Shown here: one piece after another, positions 1 to 8,501 of the stretch
Position numbering within the stretch: position 1 is the stretch's first letter
Layout of the letters: each line of letters begins with the position of its first letter
Assembly (NCBI GenBank): GCA_934631985.1
Contig: CAKTYE010000001.1
Location: 1-64,000 of the forward strand
From: an uncultured Clostridia bacterium
GTDB taxonomy: Bacteria; Bacillota; Clostridia; Christensenellales; Aristaeellaceae
Direction: 5' to 3'
Length of the DNA stretch: 64,000 nt
Position numbers and translations under genes: made by a program
Notes under the pieces: generated by a model
What the model was told of the DNA's origin: nothing
The model's input: only the letters and a program-made list of their open reading frames with translations
Database searches by the model: none

Positions 1-1
1 A

Positions 2-181
2 ATTCAGGAGCGCTTCCAGCTGTTTACGGGTTGGTTGCTCTCCGCTTTTTTCTTTTATGGCATTGTGCGGTGTTGCCTTAGGAAGAAAAAGCAAAAGAAG
101 GAGGACGCTGTGGCACCGCTAGGGAGCGGTCTGTGCATTTCCTCCTTTATACTTCCATTTGCCACAACAAAAAATGCGTGA
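2..181 (+). CDS. C-terminal end of an unidentified membrane protein (partial)
   Basis: An open frame enters from the left edge and stops at 179-181. It encodes about 59 residues with one hydrophobic segment (LFTGWLLSAFFFYGIV) followed by a lysine-rich stretch, which looks like the cytoplasmic end of a membrane protein. The start lies outside the window, so the family cannot be named. The cotH promoter overlaps its 3' end. Reality as a gene is uncertain because so little of it is visible. Confidence 0.35.
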   Translation: MQERFQLFTGWLLSAFFFYGIVRCCLRKKKQKKEDAVAPLGSGLCISSFILPFATTKNA

Positions 182-187
182 TATAAT
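159..187 (+). promoter_or_regulatory. Sigma-A-type promoter for the cotH operon
   Basis: TTGCCA (159-164), a 17-bp spacer and a perfect TATAAT (182-187) lie about 90 bp before the CotH start. Confidence 0.7.
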
Positions 188-276
188 GCACATGTATCCG
201 CGCATTCCGCGTTAGATTAGAGAAGCACGCTTTGCGAGGCCGTATGGCTTCACGGTTATCAGAAGGAGGACATCGT

Positions 277-3200
277 ATGACGCAGATCCCGCCCGCACCG
301 CGCAGGCAGCAGCGTACCGAACGCCGGGGCATGCCGCCCCCCAAGCGGAAAAGAAAGAAGTCCAAGGCGACTATTATTCTGTCGCTGACGGTGTGCGCAG
401 CCGTGCTGGTGCTGCTGGTGCTGGTCTGCCCCTGGGAGCCGATCCGCCACGCGAATTATTCGGTGGGCAGCAGCGACGGTACCGCGCAGGTGGGACAGCC
501 CAGCAACGCTTATGACGGGCTGCGCATCAGCGAGGTGATGGCCTCCAACCACGGCAGTGTCCCGGACGATAACGGCGCGTACCCGGACTGGATCGAGATC
601 TGGAACAGCTCCGAGAACGACATGGATCTGGAGGGCGTGGGCCTTTCCGACCGGGGCGACTCCATTCGATTCCTGTTCCCGAAGGTGACGCTGCGGGCCG
701 GGGAGCGCACAGTGGTGTTTTGCGACAACACCAATCAGGCGGAGGATGGCAAGGCGTATCACGCCAAGTTCAAGCTGTCCTCGGTGGGGGAGACCATTTA
801 CCTGTTTGACCCCAGCGCTTACACCATTGATTCCGTGACCACGCCCATTCTGGGCAGCGACACCTCCTGGGCGCTGCTGCCAGATGGCTCCTGGCAGGAG
901 GTCAGCTACGTCAGCCCCGGCTATGAAAACACCGAGGAGGGCGCAGAGGCCTACCGCGTTGCCAGCACGGTGTCCGACGGCGCGATCATCATCAACGAGG
1001 TGATGGCCTCGGCGCTGACCGGGCTGACCGATGAGGACGGCGAGCTGAGCGACTGGGTGGAGCTGTACAACACCACTGACCAGACCATCAGCCTGAAGAA
1101 TTACGCCCTGAGCAATAAGGAAAACAAGCCGCTGAAGTGGCGCTTCCCCGAGGACGCGGTGATCGGGCCGCACAGCTATTACATTGTGTTCTGTTCCGGC
1201 AAGGACCGTAATAACGGCGCTTCCGGGGTCAGCCACACCAACTTCCGCATCAGTGCGGAGCATGACACCGTGGTGCTTTCCGACAGCCGGGGACACCTGG
1301 TGGATCGAGTGGTCATTGATAATCTTGCGAAGGATTGCAGCTATGGCCGGGATGAAAGCGGCAACTGGATCGTGTTCCAGACCGCCACGCCGGGGCTTCC
1401 TAACAACCAGACTGGCATGAACCAGATGGATCGTAACCTGATCGCCATGAACAAGACCGGCGTGTACATCAGCGAGGTCATGGCCTCGGATGACAGCGTA
1501 GCCGTGCTTGGGTCCAACTATGTGGACTGGGTGGAGCTTTACAACTCCTCCCCGTCCGCGGTGGACCTGAGCGGCTATGGCCTCAGCGACCGTCTCACCC
1601 GCGCCCGAAAGTGGCAGTTTCCCGCCGGAACGGTGATTCAGCCCGGTGAATACAAGATCGTCCTGCTGGACGGACGGACGGACAAGTCCACCGCCAGCGA
1701 GCTGCATGCGTCCTTCAAGCTCCTTCGGGCGGGCGGTGAGGTCATTTGTTTGTCGGACCCCAGCGGTAAGATCCTGGACAAGATCAACCTGCCGCTGATT
1801 CCTACCAACATTTCGTATGGCCGCACCACGGGCTTGTCGGGCTTTTTTTATTACGACGCGCCGACTCCTGCCGCTGCCAACGGCACAGGCTTCATCGGCT
1901 ATGCGGAAACGCCCAGCGTGACCACGGACCCCGGGCTGTATTATGCCACGGTCACCACCACGCTGAACGTGCCGGACAACTGCCTGGTGTATTACACCCT
2001 GGACGGCTCCACTCCCACGCAAAGCTCCTCACTGTATCAGGGCGAGACCTTTGAGTTCAACCTGACCACGGTGCTGCGTGCGCGGGCCTACGCCACGGAC
2101 GGCTCCAAGCCCAGCGACACCATGACGGCGACCTATTTTGTCAACGTGTACCACACGCTGCCCATTGTGTCGCTGGTGGCGGACCCGGATGCCTTGTGGA
2201 ACGCCGAAAACGGCATGCTGACCGTGGGTGACAACGTGGATAAATCCGGCGGTATCCCCTTTAAGAACACCGTGTATCGCGCGGTGAAGGAGTCCGGCGA
2301 GAAGAAAGCCGGACATATCGAGTTCTACAAGCAGGACGGCACTCAGCTGCTGGATCAGGATATGGAGTTCGGCTTGCAGGGCCAGTACAGCCTGGACATG
2401 CCGCAGAAGTCCTTCAAGCTGCGCGCCAAGTCTTTGTACGGGGCCAAGACCTTCGCCGCCAAGCTGTTTGACGACCGCCCCTACGAGGAATACAAGTCGC
2501 TGGTGCTGCGCATCAGCGGCAACGACGCGGTGTGGACACGACTGCTGGACGGCTTCCAGTCCCGGCTGATGGACGCTTACGGGTCGCAGGTCATCCATCA
2601 GGCATGGAACCCCGTGGCGGTATACCTGAACGGACAGTATTGGGGTCACTACAACATGCGCGAGCGTGTGGACCGCTTCTTCATTGCACAGCATGAGGGG
2701 CTGCCCCTGTCCGAGGCGGACGAGATGACGATTCTCGAAAGCAACTCCACTGTTGTGTACGGCTCCAACAAGGACTATCTTGCCATGCGCAAGAAGATTG
2801 CAAACGGTGATCCCGCCAAGAATCCCGAGGATTTGCAGTACATTCTGGATAACGTGGATGTGGACAACTATTTTGAATACATCGCGCTGGAAATGTTCTT
2901 CGGCAACTCGGACATTGGTAACATCCGCTTCTACCGCCTGAACCGGGAGGGTAGCAAGTGGAAATGGATCGCCTACGACCTGGACTACGGCATGTACAAC
3001 TCCCAGTTCAACAGCCCGAAGTCCTATACCAAGGCCAAGGGCATGGGTCAGCAGAACATCAACAACGTGATCCTGCGCAAGCTGCTGACTGTCCCGGAAT
3101 ACAAGGAGAAGTTCCTGCTGAAGCTGGCGGACATTTATAAGACCTTCTCGACGGATTTCATGCTCAGCGTGCTGGAACCCATGGTGGAGCAGATCACGCC

Positions 3201-3438
3201 GGAAATGACGCTGCACTTTGCCCGCTGGTCGGAGGAAACGGACAAGGCCATCATTGCCGAGGTGCCGACCAATGCCGAAGCGGGGCTGCGCTATTGGCAG
3301 AACCGTGTGGAGCGTCTGCGCGGCACCTGCCGCAAGCGCCCCTATTACCTGTGGGGCTATATTCAGGATGCCTTTGAGCTTTCCAATGCGCAGATGGTGG
3401 AATACTTCGGCGAACGCCCCGCGAACCCGGAAAGTTAA
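277..3438 (+). CDS. CotH kinase family protein with three lamin-tail domains
   Basis: A 1053-residue membrane-anchored protein. A basic N-terminus precedes one transmembrane helix (about residues 31-51), so the bulk is outside the cell. Three lamin-tail domains start near residues 81, 236 and 395, each opening with an I-x-E-V-M-A-S motif and carrying a D-W-[IV]-E-[IL] strand. A chitobiase-like beta-sandwich follows near 550-620 (YYTLDGSTPT). The CotH kinase domain spans about 660-1000, with NGQYWGHYNMRERVD and the acidic motif AYDLDYGM. CotH proteins are atypical protein kinases known from spore coats, but this surface architecture is also common in non-spore CotH clusters. Start 277 is chosen because AGAAGGAGG lies just upstream; an ATG at 232 has no such site. 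DUF4956 and VTC genes follow in the usual order. Confidence 0.9.
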   Translation: MTQIPPAPRRQQRTERRGMPPPKRKRKKSKATIILSLTVCAAVLVLLVLVCPWEPIRHANYSVGSSDGTAQVGQPSNAYDGLRISEVMASNHGSVPDDNGAYPDWIEIWNSSENDMDLEGVGLSDRGDSIRFLFPKVTLRAGERTVVFCDNTNQAEDGKAYHAKFKLSSVGETIYLFDPSAYTIDSVTTPILGSDTSWALLPDGSWQEVSYVSPGYENTEEGAEAYRVASTVSDGAIIINEVMASALTGLTDEDGELSDWVELYNTTDQTISLKNYALSNKENKPLKWRFPEDAVIGPHSYYIVFCSGKDRNNGASGVSHTNFRISAEHDTVVLSDSRGHLVDRVVIDNLAKDCSYGRDESGNWIVFQTATPGLPNNQTGMNQMDRNLIAMNKTGVYISEVMASDDSVAVLGSNYVDWVELYNSSPSAVDLSGYGLSDRLTRARKWQFPAGTVIQPGEYKIVLLDGRTDKSTASELHASFKLLRAGGEVICLSDPSGKILDKINLPLIPTNISYGRTTGLSGFFYYDAPTPAAANGTGFIGYAETPSVTTDPGLYYATVTTTLNVPDNCLVYYTLDGSTPTQSSSLYQGETFEFNLTTVLRARAYATDGSKPSDTMTATYFVNVYHTLPIVSLVADPDALWNAENGMLTVGDNVDKSGGIPFKNTVYRAVKESGEKKAGHIEFYKQDGTQLLDQDMEFGLQGQYSLDMPQKSFKLRAKSLYGAKTFAAKLFDDRPYEEYKSLVLRISGNDAVWTRLLDGFQSRLMDAYGSQVIHQAWNPVAVYLNGQYWGHYNMRERVDRFFIAQHEGLPLSEADEMTILESNSTVVYGSNKDYLAMRKKIANGDPAKNPEDLQYILDNVDVDNYFEYIALEMFFGNSDIGNIRFYRLNREGSKWKWIAYDLDYGMYNSQFNSPKSYTKAKGMGQQNINNVILRKLLTVPEYKEKFLLKLADIYKTFSTDFMLSVLEPMVEQITPEMTLHFARWSEETDKAIIAEVPTNAEAGLRYWQNRVERLRGTCRKRPYYLWGYIQDAFELSNAQMVEYFGERPANPES

Positions 3439-3466
3439 AAATTTTCCAGCTTTCGCGAAAAAACAG

Positions 3467-3495
3467 GTGCAAACTGCGCGAAAATCAGGTATAAT
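3467..3495 (+). promoter_or_regulatory. Possible internal promoter before the DUF4956 gene
   Basis: A perfect TATAAT (3490-3495) lies 39 bp before the start codon. The -35 region (GTGCAA, 17-bp spacer) is weak. It could let the DUF4956-VTC pair be expressed apart from cotH. Confidence 0.4.
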
Positions 3496-3533
3496 CAACA
3501 GGATAAAGTGAACGATACAGGAGGGATTCTCCC

Positions 3534-4250
3534 ATGCAATCTGCCTTTGCGCTTCTCGACACCCTCAGCGTGAGCAACATTGTCAAGAGTGACAGCAGTC
3601 TGTCCACTTACTTTGCCGAGCAGTTTGCCAGCCTGACCCCCATGAAGATGGTCATTGCGCTGCTGTTCGGTCTGGCGGTGGGCCTGCTGATCGCCTTTGT
3701 GTACAAGAAATGCTACCGCGGCGTGTTGTACAGCCCCACCTTTGCCATGACGCTGATCATGCTGACGCTCATCACCACCCCCGTGGTCATGTGCATTAAG
3801 AGCGATATTGCGCTGTCCATGGGTATGGTGGGCGCGCTGTCCATCGTCCGCTTCCGTACGGCTGTAAAGGACCCCATGGATACAGCCTACATGTTCTGGG
3901 CGCTGACCATGGGTATTCTGCTGGGTGCGGAGCTGTACGTCATTGCCATTGTGGTGGCGCTGGGCATCTCCGTCATCCTGTTCGGCCTGACCTTCATCAA
4001 GCTGCGCAACCCCAACGCTTATCTGCTGGTGCTGCACTATGACGATGAGGCCGAGTATGACATTATGAATCTGCTGCGCCGCACTGTGAAGCAGCAGCGT
4101 CTCCGCTCCAAGACCGTGACCCGCGCCGGTGCTGAAATGACCTTCGAGGTACGTCTCAGCGACAAGCAGGATCTGGTTGCCGCGATGCTCTCCATTGAGG
4201 GTGTTCACGATGCAACTCTGGTCGCCTGCCAGACCGAAGCCGGGGCGTAA
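3534..4250 (+). CDS. DUF4956 domain-containing membrane protein
   Basis: A 238-residue integral membrane protein. Hydrophobic helices lie near residues 40-60, 70-92 and 120-160, and a soluble C-terminal domain of about 75 residues follows. The conserved core GALSIVRFRTAVKDP between helices is the hallmark of DUF4956. Its biochemical role is unknown. Members sit beside CotH kinases and VTC-domain proteins, as here, so a membrane partner in that system is inferred. GGAGGG precedes the ATG by 8 nt. The C-terminal part (LVLHYDDEAEYDIMNLL) resembles a small regulatory alpha/beta fold, which is only an impression. Confidence 0.85.
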   Translation: MQSAFALLDTLSVSNIVKSDSSLSTYFAEQFASLTPMKMVIALLFGLAVGLLIAFVYKKCYRGVLYSPTFAMTLIMLTLITTPVVMCIKSDIALSMGMVGALSIVRFRTAVKDPMDTAYMFWALTMGILLGAELYVIAIVVALGISVILFGLTFIKLRNPNAYLLVLHYDDEAEYDIMNLLRRTVKQQRLRSKTVTRAGAEMTFEVRLSDKQDLVAAMLSIEGVHDATLVACQTEAGA

Positions 4251-4270
4251 GGAGAGTTACGGAAAGGAAC

Positions 4271-4330
4271 TCCGGGGGAGGCAGCTTCTGTGCCAGAAGC
4301 TCCTCTCCCGGGCCCTCTCCCGAAGACCAT
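4271..4330 (-). repeat. Dispersed hairpin repeat, copy 1
   Basis: The core AGCTTCTG-TGC-CAGAAGCT (4283-4301) has an imperfect GC-rich outer stem and ends in CTCTCCCGAAGACCATG, the reverse complement of the leader seen in the plus-oriented copies. It lies right after the DUF4956 stop codon. Confidence 0.7.
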
Positions 4331-4550
4331 GTGAAAGAGGTCATAAACGCTCGCTCCGTTGGAGGGGCTTTAGCCCCGACAACGAGCTGTTAAGCTGGTT
4401 TCCCTAAACTTCAATATAAAAAAGGGCCCGAAGGTTTCCAAAGGGCGATCGGAAAGCCCTTTGGTCGCGCCCGCAGGTGCGAAATCCCTTGCTGCAAAAA
4501 GCTAAGCCTTCCATCCGAAGGCAAACACCCAAAAACCCCCCTCCCGCTTT

Positions 4551-4613
4551 CCGGGAGAGAGCGCGAGGGAGGGGCCTTTCTCAGAAAGGCCGCCTCCCTC
4601 GCCGTTTCCCCAC
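4551..4613 (+). repeat. Dispersed hairpin repeat, copy 2
   Basis: The outer arms GCGAGGGAGG (4563-4572) and CCTCCCTCGC (4593-4602) are perfectly complementary. The inner core GGCCTTTC-TCA-GAAAGGCC is a variant that keeps the pairing while changing the bases. That compensatory change argues that the hairpin structure is what is maintained. Confidence 0.75.
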
Positions 4614-4636
4614 CTTCTTCAAAGGAGGTCCTGCCC

Positions 4637-5344
4637 ATGGCTAGCTCCATGCCCCTGCGGCATGAACAGAAATATTTCATCAATGAAATGCAGTATATCA
4701 TCCTCTCCGGGGTGCTGGATCAGGTTCTCCACCGCGACCCCAACGGCGATGCGCTGAACGAATATCACATTCGCAGCCTGTATTTCGATACCATCTTCGA
4801 TAACGCCTATTTCGATAAGATCAATGGCGACCAGAACCGCGATAAGTACCGTATCCGCATTTATAACATGAAGGATCGGGACATCAAGCTGGAATGCAAA
4901 ACGAAGGTGGGCAACCTGATCTCAAAGCGTTCGCTGATGATCCCCCGCGACCTGTGCGAGCAGATCATCGCAGGCGACCCCACGGGCCTTGAGACTACCC
5001 GTTCCGGCCTGCTGAACGATGTGTACCGGGAAATGACCATCAACCGGCTGCATCCTGTGGTCATCGTTGATTATGTCCGCGAGGCCTACCTGCATCCTGC
5101 CGAGGAGGTGCGTATCACCTTTGATAAGCAGCTGCGCACCGGGCTGAACTCCATCGACCTGTTCAACCCTTATGTACCGACCATCCCGCCCTTTGACAAC
5201 GGCGAGATCATCCTGGAGGTCAAGTATAACCGCGTGATGCCGCCTTACATCCGCGACCTGCTCTGCACCTATTGCCCGCAGGCCCAGCAAAGCGCCATCT
5301 CCAAATACACTTGGTGCCGCCGCTTTGAAAACATGGAGGCATAA
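4637..5344 (+). CDS. VTC domain protein (polyphosphate polymerase-like)
   Basis: A 235-residue tunnel-fold (CYTH/VTC) protein. Hallmarks in order are RHEQKY near the N-terminus, RSLYFDT, the basic strand KYRIRIYN, KLECKTK, and EVKYN near the C-terminus. In yeast Vtc4 this fold polymerises phosphate from ATP, with the basic residues and glutamates lining the tunnel. Bacterial members occur beside CotH and DUF4956. No signal peptide is visible, so the protein is presumably cytoplasmic or works at the inner face with the DUF4956 protein. An AAAGGAGG site is present 9 nt before the ATG. The catalytic function in this organism is inferred from family. Confidence 0.88.
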   Translation: MASSMPLRHEQKYFINEMQYIILSGVLDQVLHRDPNGDALNEYHIRSLYFDTIFDNAYFDKINGDQNRDKYRIRIYNMKDRDIKLECKTKVGNLISKRSLMIPRDLCEQIIAGDPTGLETTRSGLLNDVYREMTINRLHPVVIVDYVREAYLHPAEEVRITFDKQLRTGLNSIDLFNPYVPTIPPFDNGEIILEVKYNRVMPPYIRDLLCTYCPQAQQSAISKYTWCRRFENMEA

Positions 5345-5401
5345 TGTCCGGGAGGGAGGGGGAGGCCCTTCTCTCCTTTTTTCGCGCTTTACTGCGGGGG
5401 C

Positions 5402-5429
5402 TTGTGCTTTTTCAAGAAAATGCTATAAT
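5402..5429 (+). promoter_or_regulatory. Promoter for the BTAD regulator
   Basis: TTGTGC (5402-5407), a 16-bp spacer and TATAAT (5424-5429) with an extended TGC just upstream. It lies about 80 bp before the ATG at 5512. Confidence 0.65.
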
Positions 5430-5511
5430 ACTTAAAGTTACATCAAGTCATGTGAGTAACCTTGATAGCGCTTGCAGCGTACTTATGCTCCACATGAAAA
5501 GAGGAACCGCC

Positions 5512-6753
5512 ATGAACGAAAACATCCGTATTACCCTGCTGGGCAGCTTTCATATTTATCGCGGCGCGGAAAGCATGGATGCTTCCGTGACCAAGTCCCG
5601 CAAGGGCATGACGCTTTTGCAGTACCTGGCCCTTCAGCACGGCGAAAACGTGCCGATCTATCGCCTGATCGACACGCTGTGGGCGGGCGAAAGCAGCAGC
5701 AACCCGGAAAGCGCCCTGAAGACGCTGGTCAGCCGTCTGCGCGTGATCCTGTCGCAGGTCAGTCCCGCGCTGGCGGAGTGCATCGCCACCGAGCGTGGCT
5801 CCTACCGCTGGGTATTGCGGCCCGGGGTAAGCGTTGACCTTTATGAATTTGAGGACCTGGAAAAGAAGCTGACCGACTGCAATGAGCTGACGGAGGAAAC
5901 GCAGAAGGATTATCAGCGCGTCATCAGCCTGTACGCGGGCAATCTGCTTCAGGGCAATGAGGAGGACTGGGTACAGAGCCGTTCCGTTACCCTGCATTCC
6001 GGCTATTTGAAGCTGATCTATCAATATCTGAACCTGCTGAAGGCGGCGGAGCGCTACAATGAGATCATCGACGTATGCCGCGCTGCGCTGGATGTGGATG
6101 CCTTTGACGAGACGCTGCACCTGCAATTGATGAACGCGCTGGTCAAGACCTGCCGCAACAATGAAGCGCTGATGCAGTACAAGCATGTGACCAACCTGCA
6201 TTTCCGCTATCTGGGCGTACAGCCGCCCGAAGGCATTCAGGAGTTCTACAAGCAGATTATTCAGGCGGGCAACACGCTGGAAATGAGCATTGATGCGATC
6301 CGCGAGGAATTGCAGGAATACGGCGAGGCGTCCGGCGCATTCGTCTGCGAATACGCGGTGTTCAAGGAAATTTACAACCTGCAAATGCGCAACCTGGAGC
6401 GTCTGGGTTCCACGATGTTCATCGCCCTGCTGATGGTCTCCGGCACGGACAGCTGCCCTATCAGTCCCTTGAAGCTCAACAACGTGATGAAGGGCCTTTT
6501 GAAGGTGCTGACCTCCAACCTGCGCAAGGGCGACACCATTACGCAGTTCAGTCCCACGCAGTATGCGCTGCTGCTGCCCACGGTGAATTATGACACCGGC
6601 AAGGCCGTGATGGAGCGGCTGAAGCGGAAGTTCTATCAGGCATATCCGAATTCGAACTATATGCTGACCTATCGTCTCGGGCCGCTGAGCAGCGGGCATA
6701 TGGTGGGAACGAAGGCGGAGAAGAAAAAGGGCGATGCAGGGGAGAAGAAGTGA
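5512..6753 (+). CDS. BTAD-type transcriptional regulator with a GGDEF-like C-terminal domain
   Basis: A 413-residue cytoplasmic regulator. Residues about 1-100 match the winged-helix DNA-binding domain of SARP/BTAD regulators (ITLLGSFHIYRGAE; IDTLWAGESS; LKTLVSRLRVIL). Residues about 110-260 form the helical BTAD repeat region (YAGNLLQGNEEDWV). The C-terminal 110 residues resemble a diguanylate-cyclase fold in which the GGDEF loop is replaced (GDTITQFSPTQYALLLP), so enzymatic activity is unlikely and a sensing role is possible. The start at 5512 has GAGG 9 nt upstream; an in-frame ATG at 5344 lies before the promoter and was rejected. The target genes are unknown. The CotH cluster just upstream is one candidate. 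Confidence 0.8.
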   Translation: MNENIRITLLGSFHIYRGAESMDASVTKSRKGMTLLQYLALQHGENVPIYRLIDTLWAGESSSNPESALKTLVSRLRVILSQVSPALAECIATERGSYRWVLRPGVSVDLYEFEDLEKKLTDCNELTEETQKDYQRVISLYAGNLLQGNEEDWVQSRSVTLHSGYLKLIYQYLNLLKAAERYNEIIDVCRAALDVDAFDETLHLQLMNALVKTCRNNEALMQYKHVTNLHFRYLGVQPPEGIQEFYKQIIQAGNTLEMSIDAIREELQEYGEASGAFVCEYAVFKEIYNLQMRNLERLGSTMFIALLMVSGTDSCPISPLKLNNVMKGLLKVLTSNLRKGDTITQFSPTQYALLLPTVNYDTGKAVMERLKRKFYQAYPNSNYMLTYRLGPLSSGHMVGTKAEKKKGDAGEKK

Positions 6754-6758
6754 GAAGG

Positions 6759-6790
6759 AAGCGCGCAGCACCGAGAAGGGGGGCGCGCTT
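6759..6790 (+). terminator. Possible weak terminator after the BTAD gene
   Basis: AAGCGCGC (6759-6766) pairs perfectly with GCGCGCTT (6783-6790). Only a three-base T run follows, so termination would be weak. Confidence 0.4.
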
Positions 6791-6870
6791 TCGTGTACTG
6801 GGGAAGCTTTCTAAATACTCTAGGCGGCATCTTCGGCATGTCCCAATCATCCCCCACAAGGAGACTTTGC

Positions 6871-7722
6871 ATGAACACTATCTGGTCGGAGCAGATACAG
6901 GGCGTGATGACCCTGTACCTCAGCAGAAAGCTCAGGTTTGACGATCTGTTTTTTGCGCAATATGAGAAGGTTTTCGCGTTGGATCGCCATGCGGCGCTGC
7001 GCATATTGGAGATCGGCTGCGGCCCGGGGGCGCTTGCGAAAGCCATGCATCGCTGGTATCCTAAGGCGCACATCACAGCCATAGACCGCGACAGCAGCTT
7101 TATTGCCTTTGCGAAGGAACACATTCCGGGCGTTGATTTTCTGGAAGGGGATGCAGCGCACTTGCCCTTTGCGGCACAGTCGTTTGACGTGACGATCTCC
7201 AATACCGTGCAGGAGCATATGGAGCCGAGCGCGTTTTGGGGTGAGCAGCACCGTGTGCTGAAGCCGGGCGGCGTGTGCCTTTGCCTTTCCGCAAGGAAGG
7301 GGCTACAGTGTACCGCACCGTGCCTGGAGCCGACTGCGGAGGAAACGGCTTTCTGGGAAAACTGTCCTCCTACTGGGGATGTGCTTGCGCAATACGGCGT
7401 TGGGAAATTCTGGATGTCCGAAGCACAGCTTCCCGCGTCCATGGCGGAAAACGGCTTTGCCGATGTAACGACAGGCTACGCGCTGATCGACCTTACACCG
7501 GATGCGACTCAATACCCTGCACAGATGGCAGAGTGCATGATCGAAGCCCTGCGGCAAGCTGATCTGGAGGCGCTTCGTTCCATACACACGCCTCATGCAG
7601 ACAAGGCTATTGCTGCCGTGAACGCCAAGTATGACGAACGTCTTCGCCTGTACCGCGCGGGGATCAAGCAATGGGATACGTCCGTTTCCGTGACGCTTAT
7701 CGTCCGGGGCGAAAAGCAATAA
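6871..7722 (+). CDS. Class I SAM-dependent methyltransferase
   Basis: A 283-residue methyltransferase of the Methyltransf_11 type. Motif I is LEIGCGPGALAKAM. An acidic ITAIDRD at the end of strand 2 would bind the ribose of S-adenosylmethionine. Later motifs are FLEGDAAHLPFAAQSFD and VLKPGG. The substrate is not evident. The start at 6871 follows AAGGAG and sits right before the conserved region; a start at 6793 would add 26 uncharacteristic residues. The C-terminal 130 residues are family-specific and give no clue to the acceptor. Confidence 0.85.
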   Translation: MNTIWSEQIQGVMTLYLSRKLRFDDLFFAQYEKVFALDRHAALRILEIGCGPGALAKAMHRWYPKAHITAIDRDSSFIAFAKEHIPGVDFLEGDAAHLPFAAQSFDVTISNTVQEHMEPSAFWGEQHRVLKPGGVCLCLSARKGLQCTAPCLEPTAEETAFWENCPPTGDVLAQYGVGKFWMSEAQLPASMAENGFADVTTGYALIDLTPDATQYPAQMAECMIEALRQADLEALRSIHTPHADKAIAAVNAKYDERLRLYRAGIKQWDTSVSVTLIVRGEKQ

Positions 7723-7751
7723 CAGCTGCAAGCTAGTAACAGGAGGATACC

Positions 7752-8384
7752 ATGGCATTTGATTTCAAGAAGGAATACAAGGAATTTTACCTGCCGAAGC
7801 GCACACCTGAAATTGTAACCGTTCCCAAGGCCAACTACATCGCCGTGCAGGGAAAGGGTGACCCGAACGAAGCGGGCGGCGCTTACCAGCAGGCCATCAG
7901 CGTGCTGTACGCCGTGGCCTATACCCTGAAAATGAGCTACAAGACTGATTACGCCATCGCAGGCTTCTTTGAATACGTTGTTCCGCCGCTGGAAGGCTTC
8001 TGGTGGCAGGAGGGCATAACTGGCGTGGACTATGCCGACAAGTCCTCCTTCAACTGGCGATCTGTTCTGCGCCTGCCGGACTTTATCACAAAGGATGACT
8101 TTGATTGGGCCGTTGCTGCTGCCACCCAGAAGAAGAAGCTGGACTGCTCTGCGGCGGCGTTTTTGAAGATAGACGAGGGCCTGTGCGTACAGATCATGCA
8201 CCTTGGTCCCTATGATGACGAACCTGCAACCATCGCCCTGATGGACGATTATGTGGCACAGCATGGCTATGTGAACGATATGTGTGACGGCAGACTGCAT
8301 CATGAAATTTATCTGTCCGATCCGCGAAAGACGGCTCCCGAGAAGTGGAAAACCGTTCTTCGGCATCCTATCAGGAAAGCATAA
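7752..8384 (+). CDS. GyrI-like small-molecule-binding domain protein
   Basis: A 210-residue stand-alone GyrI-like protein (SHOCT/effector-binding fold). Diagnostic segments are VTVPKANYIAVQGKGDPNE, the central TDYAIAGFFEYVVPPLEGFWW and the C-terminal HHEIYLSDPRKTAPEKW. These proteins bind or hydrolyse small hydrophobic compounds and have been linked to drug tolerance. No DNA-binding domain is fused. AGGAGG lies 6 nt before the ATG and the gene starts 29 bp after the methyltransferase, so the two may be co-transcribed. Confidence 0.82.
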   Translation: MAFDFKKEYKEFYLPKRTPEIVTVPKANYIAVQGKGDPNEAGGAYQQAISVLYAVAYTLKMSYKTDYAIAGFFEYVVPPLEGFWWQEGITGVDYADKSSFNWRSVLRLPDFITKDDFDWAVAAATQKKKLDCSAAAFLKIDEGLCVQIMHLGPYDDEPATIALMDDYVAQHGYVNDMCDGRLHHEIYLSDPRKTAPEKWKTVLRHPIRKA

Positions 8385-8403
8385 GAACTCGAAGAATTGC
8401 AAA

Positions 8404-8453
8404 AAACAGCGCTGTGAGGTACATGCTTTTTGTTCCTTCACAGCGTTGTTTCG
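8404..8453. terminator. Bidirectional terminator between convergent genes
   Basis: AACAGCGCTGTGA (8405-8417) pairs with TCACAGCGTTGTT (8438-8450) with one G-T wobble. A-rich sequence lies on the left and T-rich on the right, so it can serve both the GyrI-like gene (+) and pmbA (-). Confidence 0.75.
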
Positions 8454-8501
8454 TTGTTTATTTCGGTTTTCTTATCAGAGGCAGCAAAATTGCGGCTTTG
8501 C

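Larger units (their letters stand above)
4251..4636. other. Gene-free 386-bp gap holding two dispersed hairpin repeats
   Basis: No credible reading frame is seen. Two copies of the palindromic repeat family lie here in opposite orientations (about 4271-4330 and 4551-4613). The stretch between them is GC-rich and contains no obvious promoter or T-tract terminator. The VTC gene has its own strong AAAGGAGG site at 4621-4628. Confidence 0.7.
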
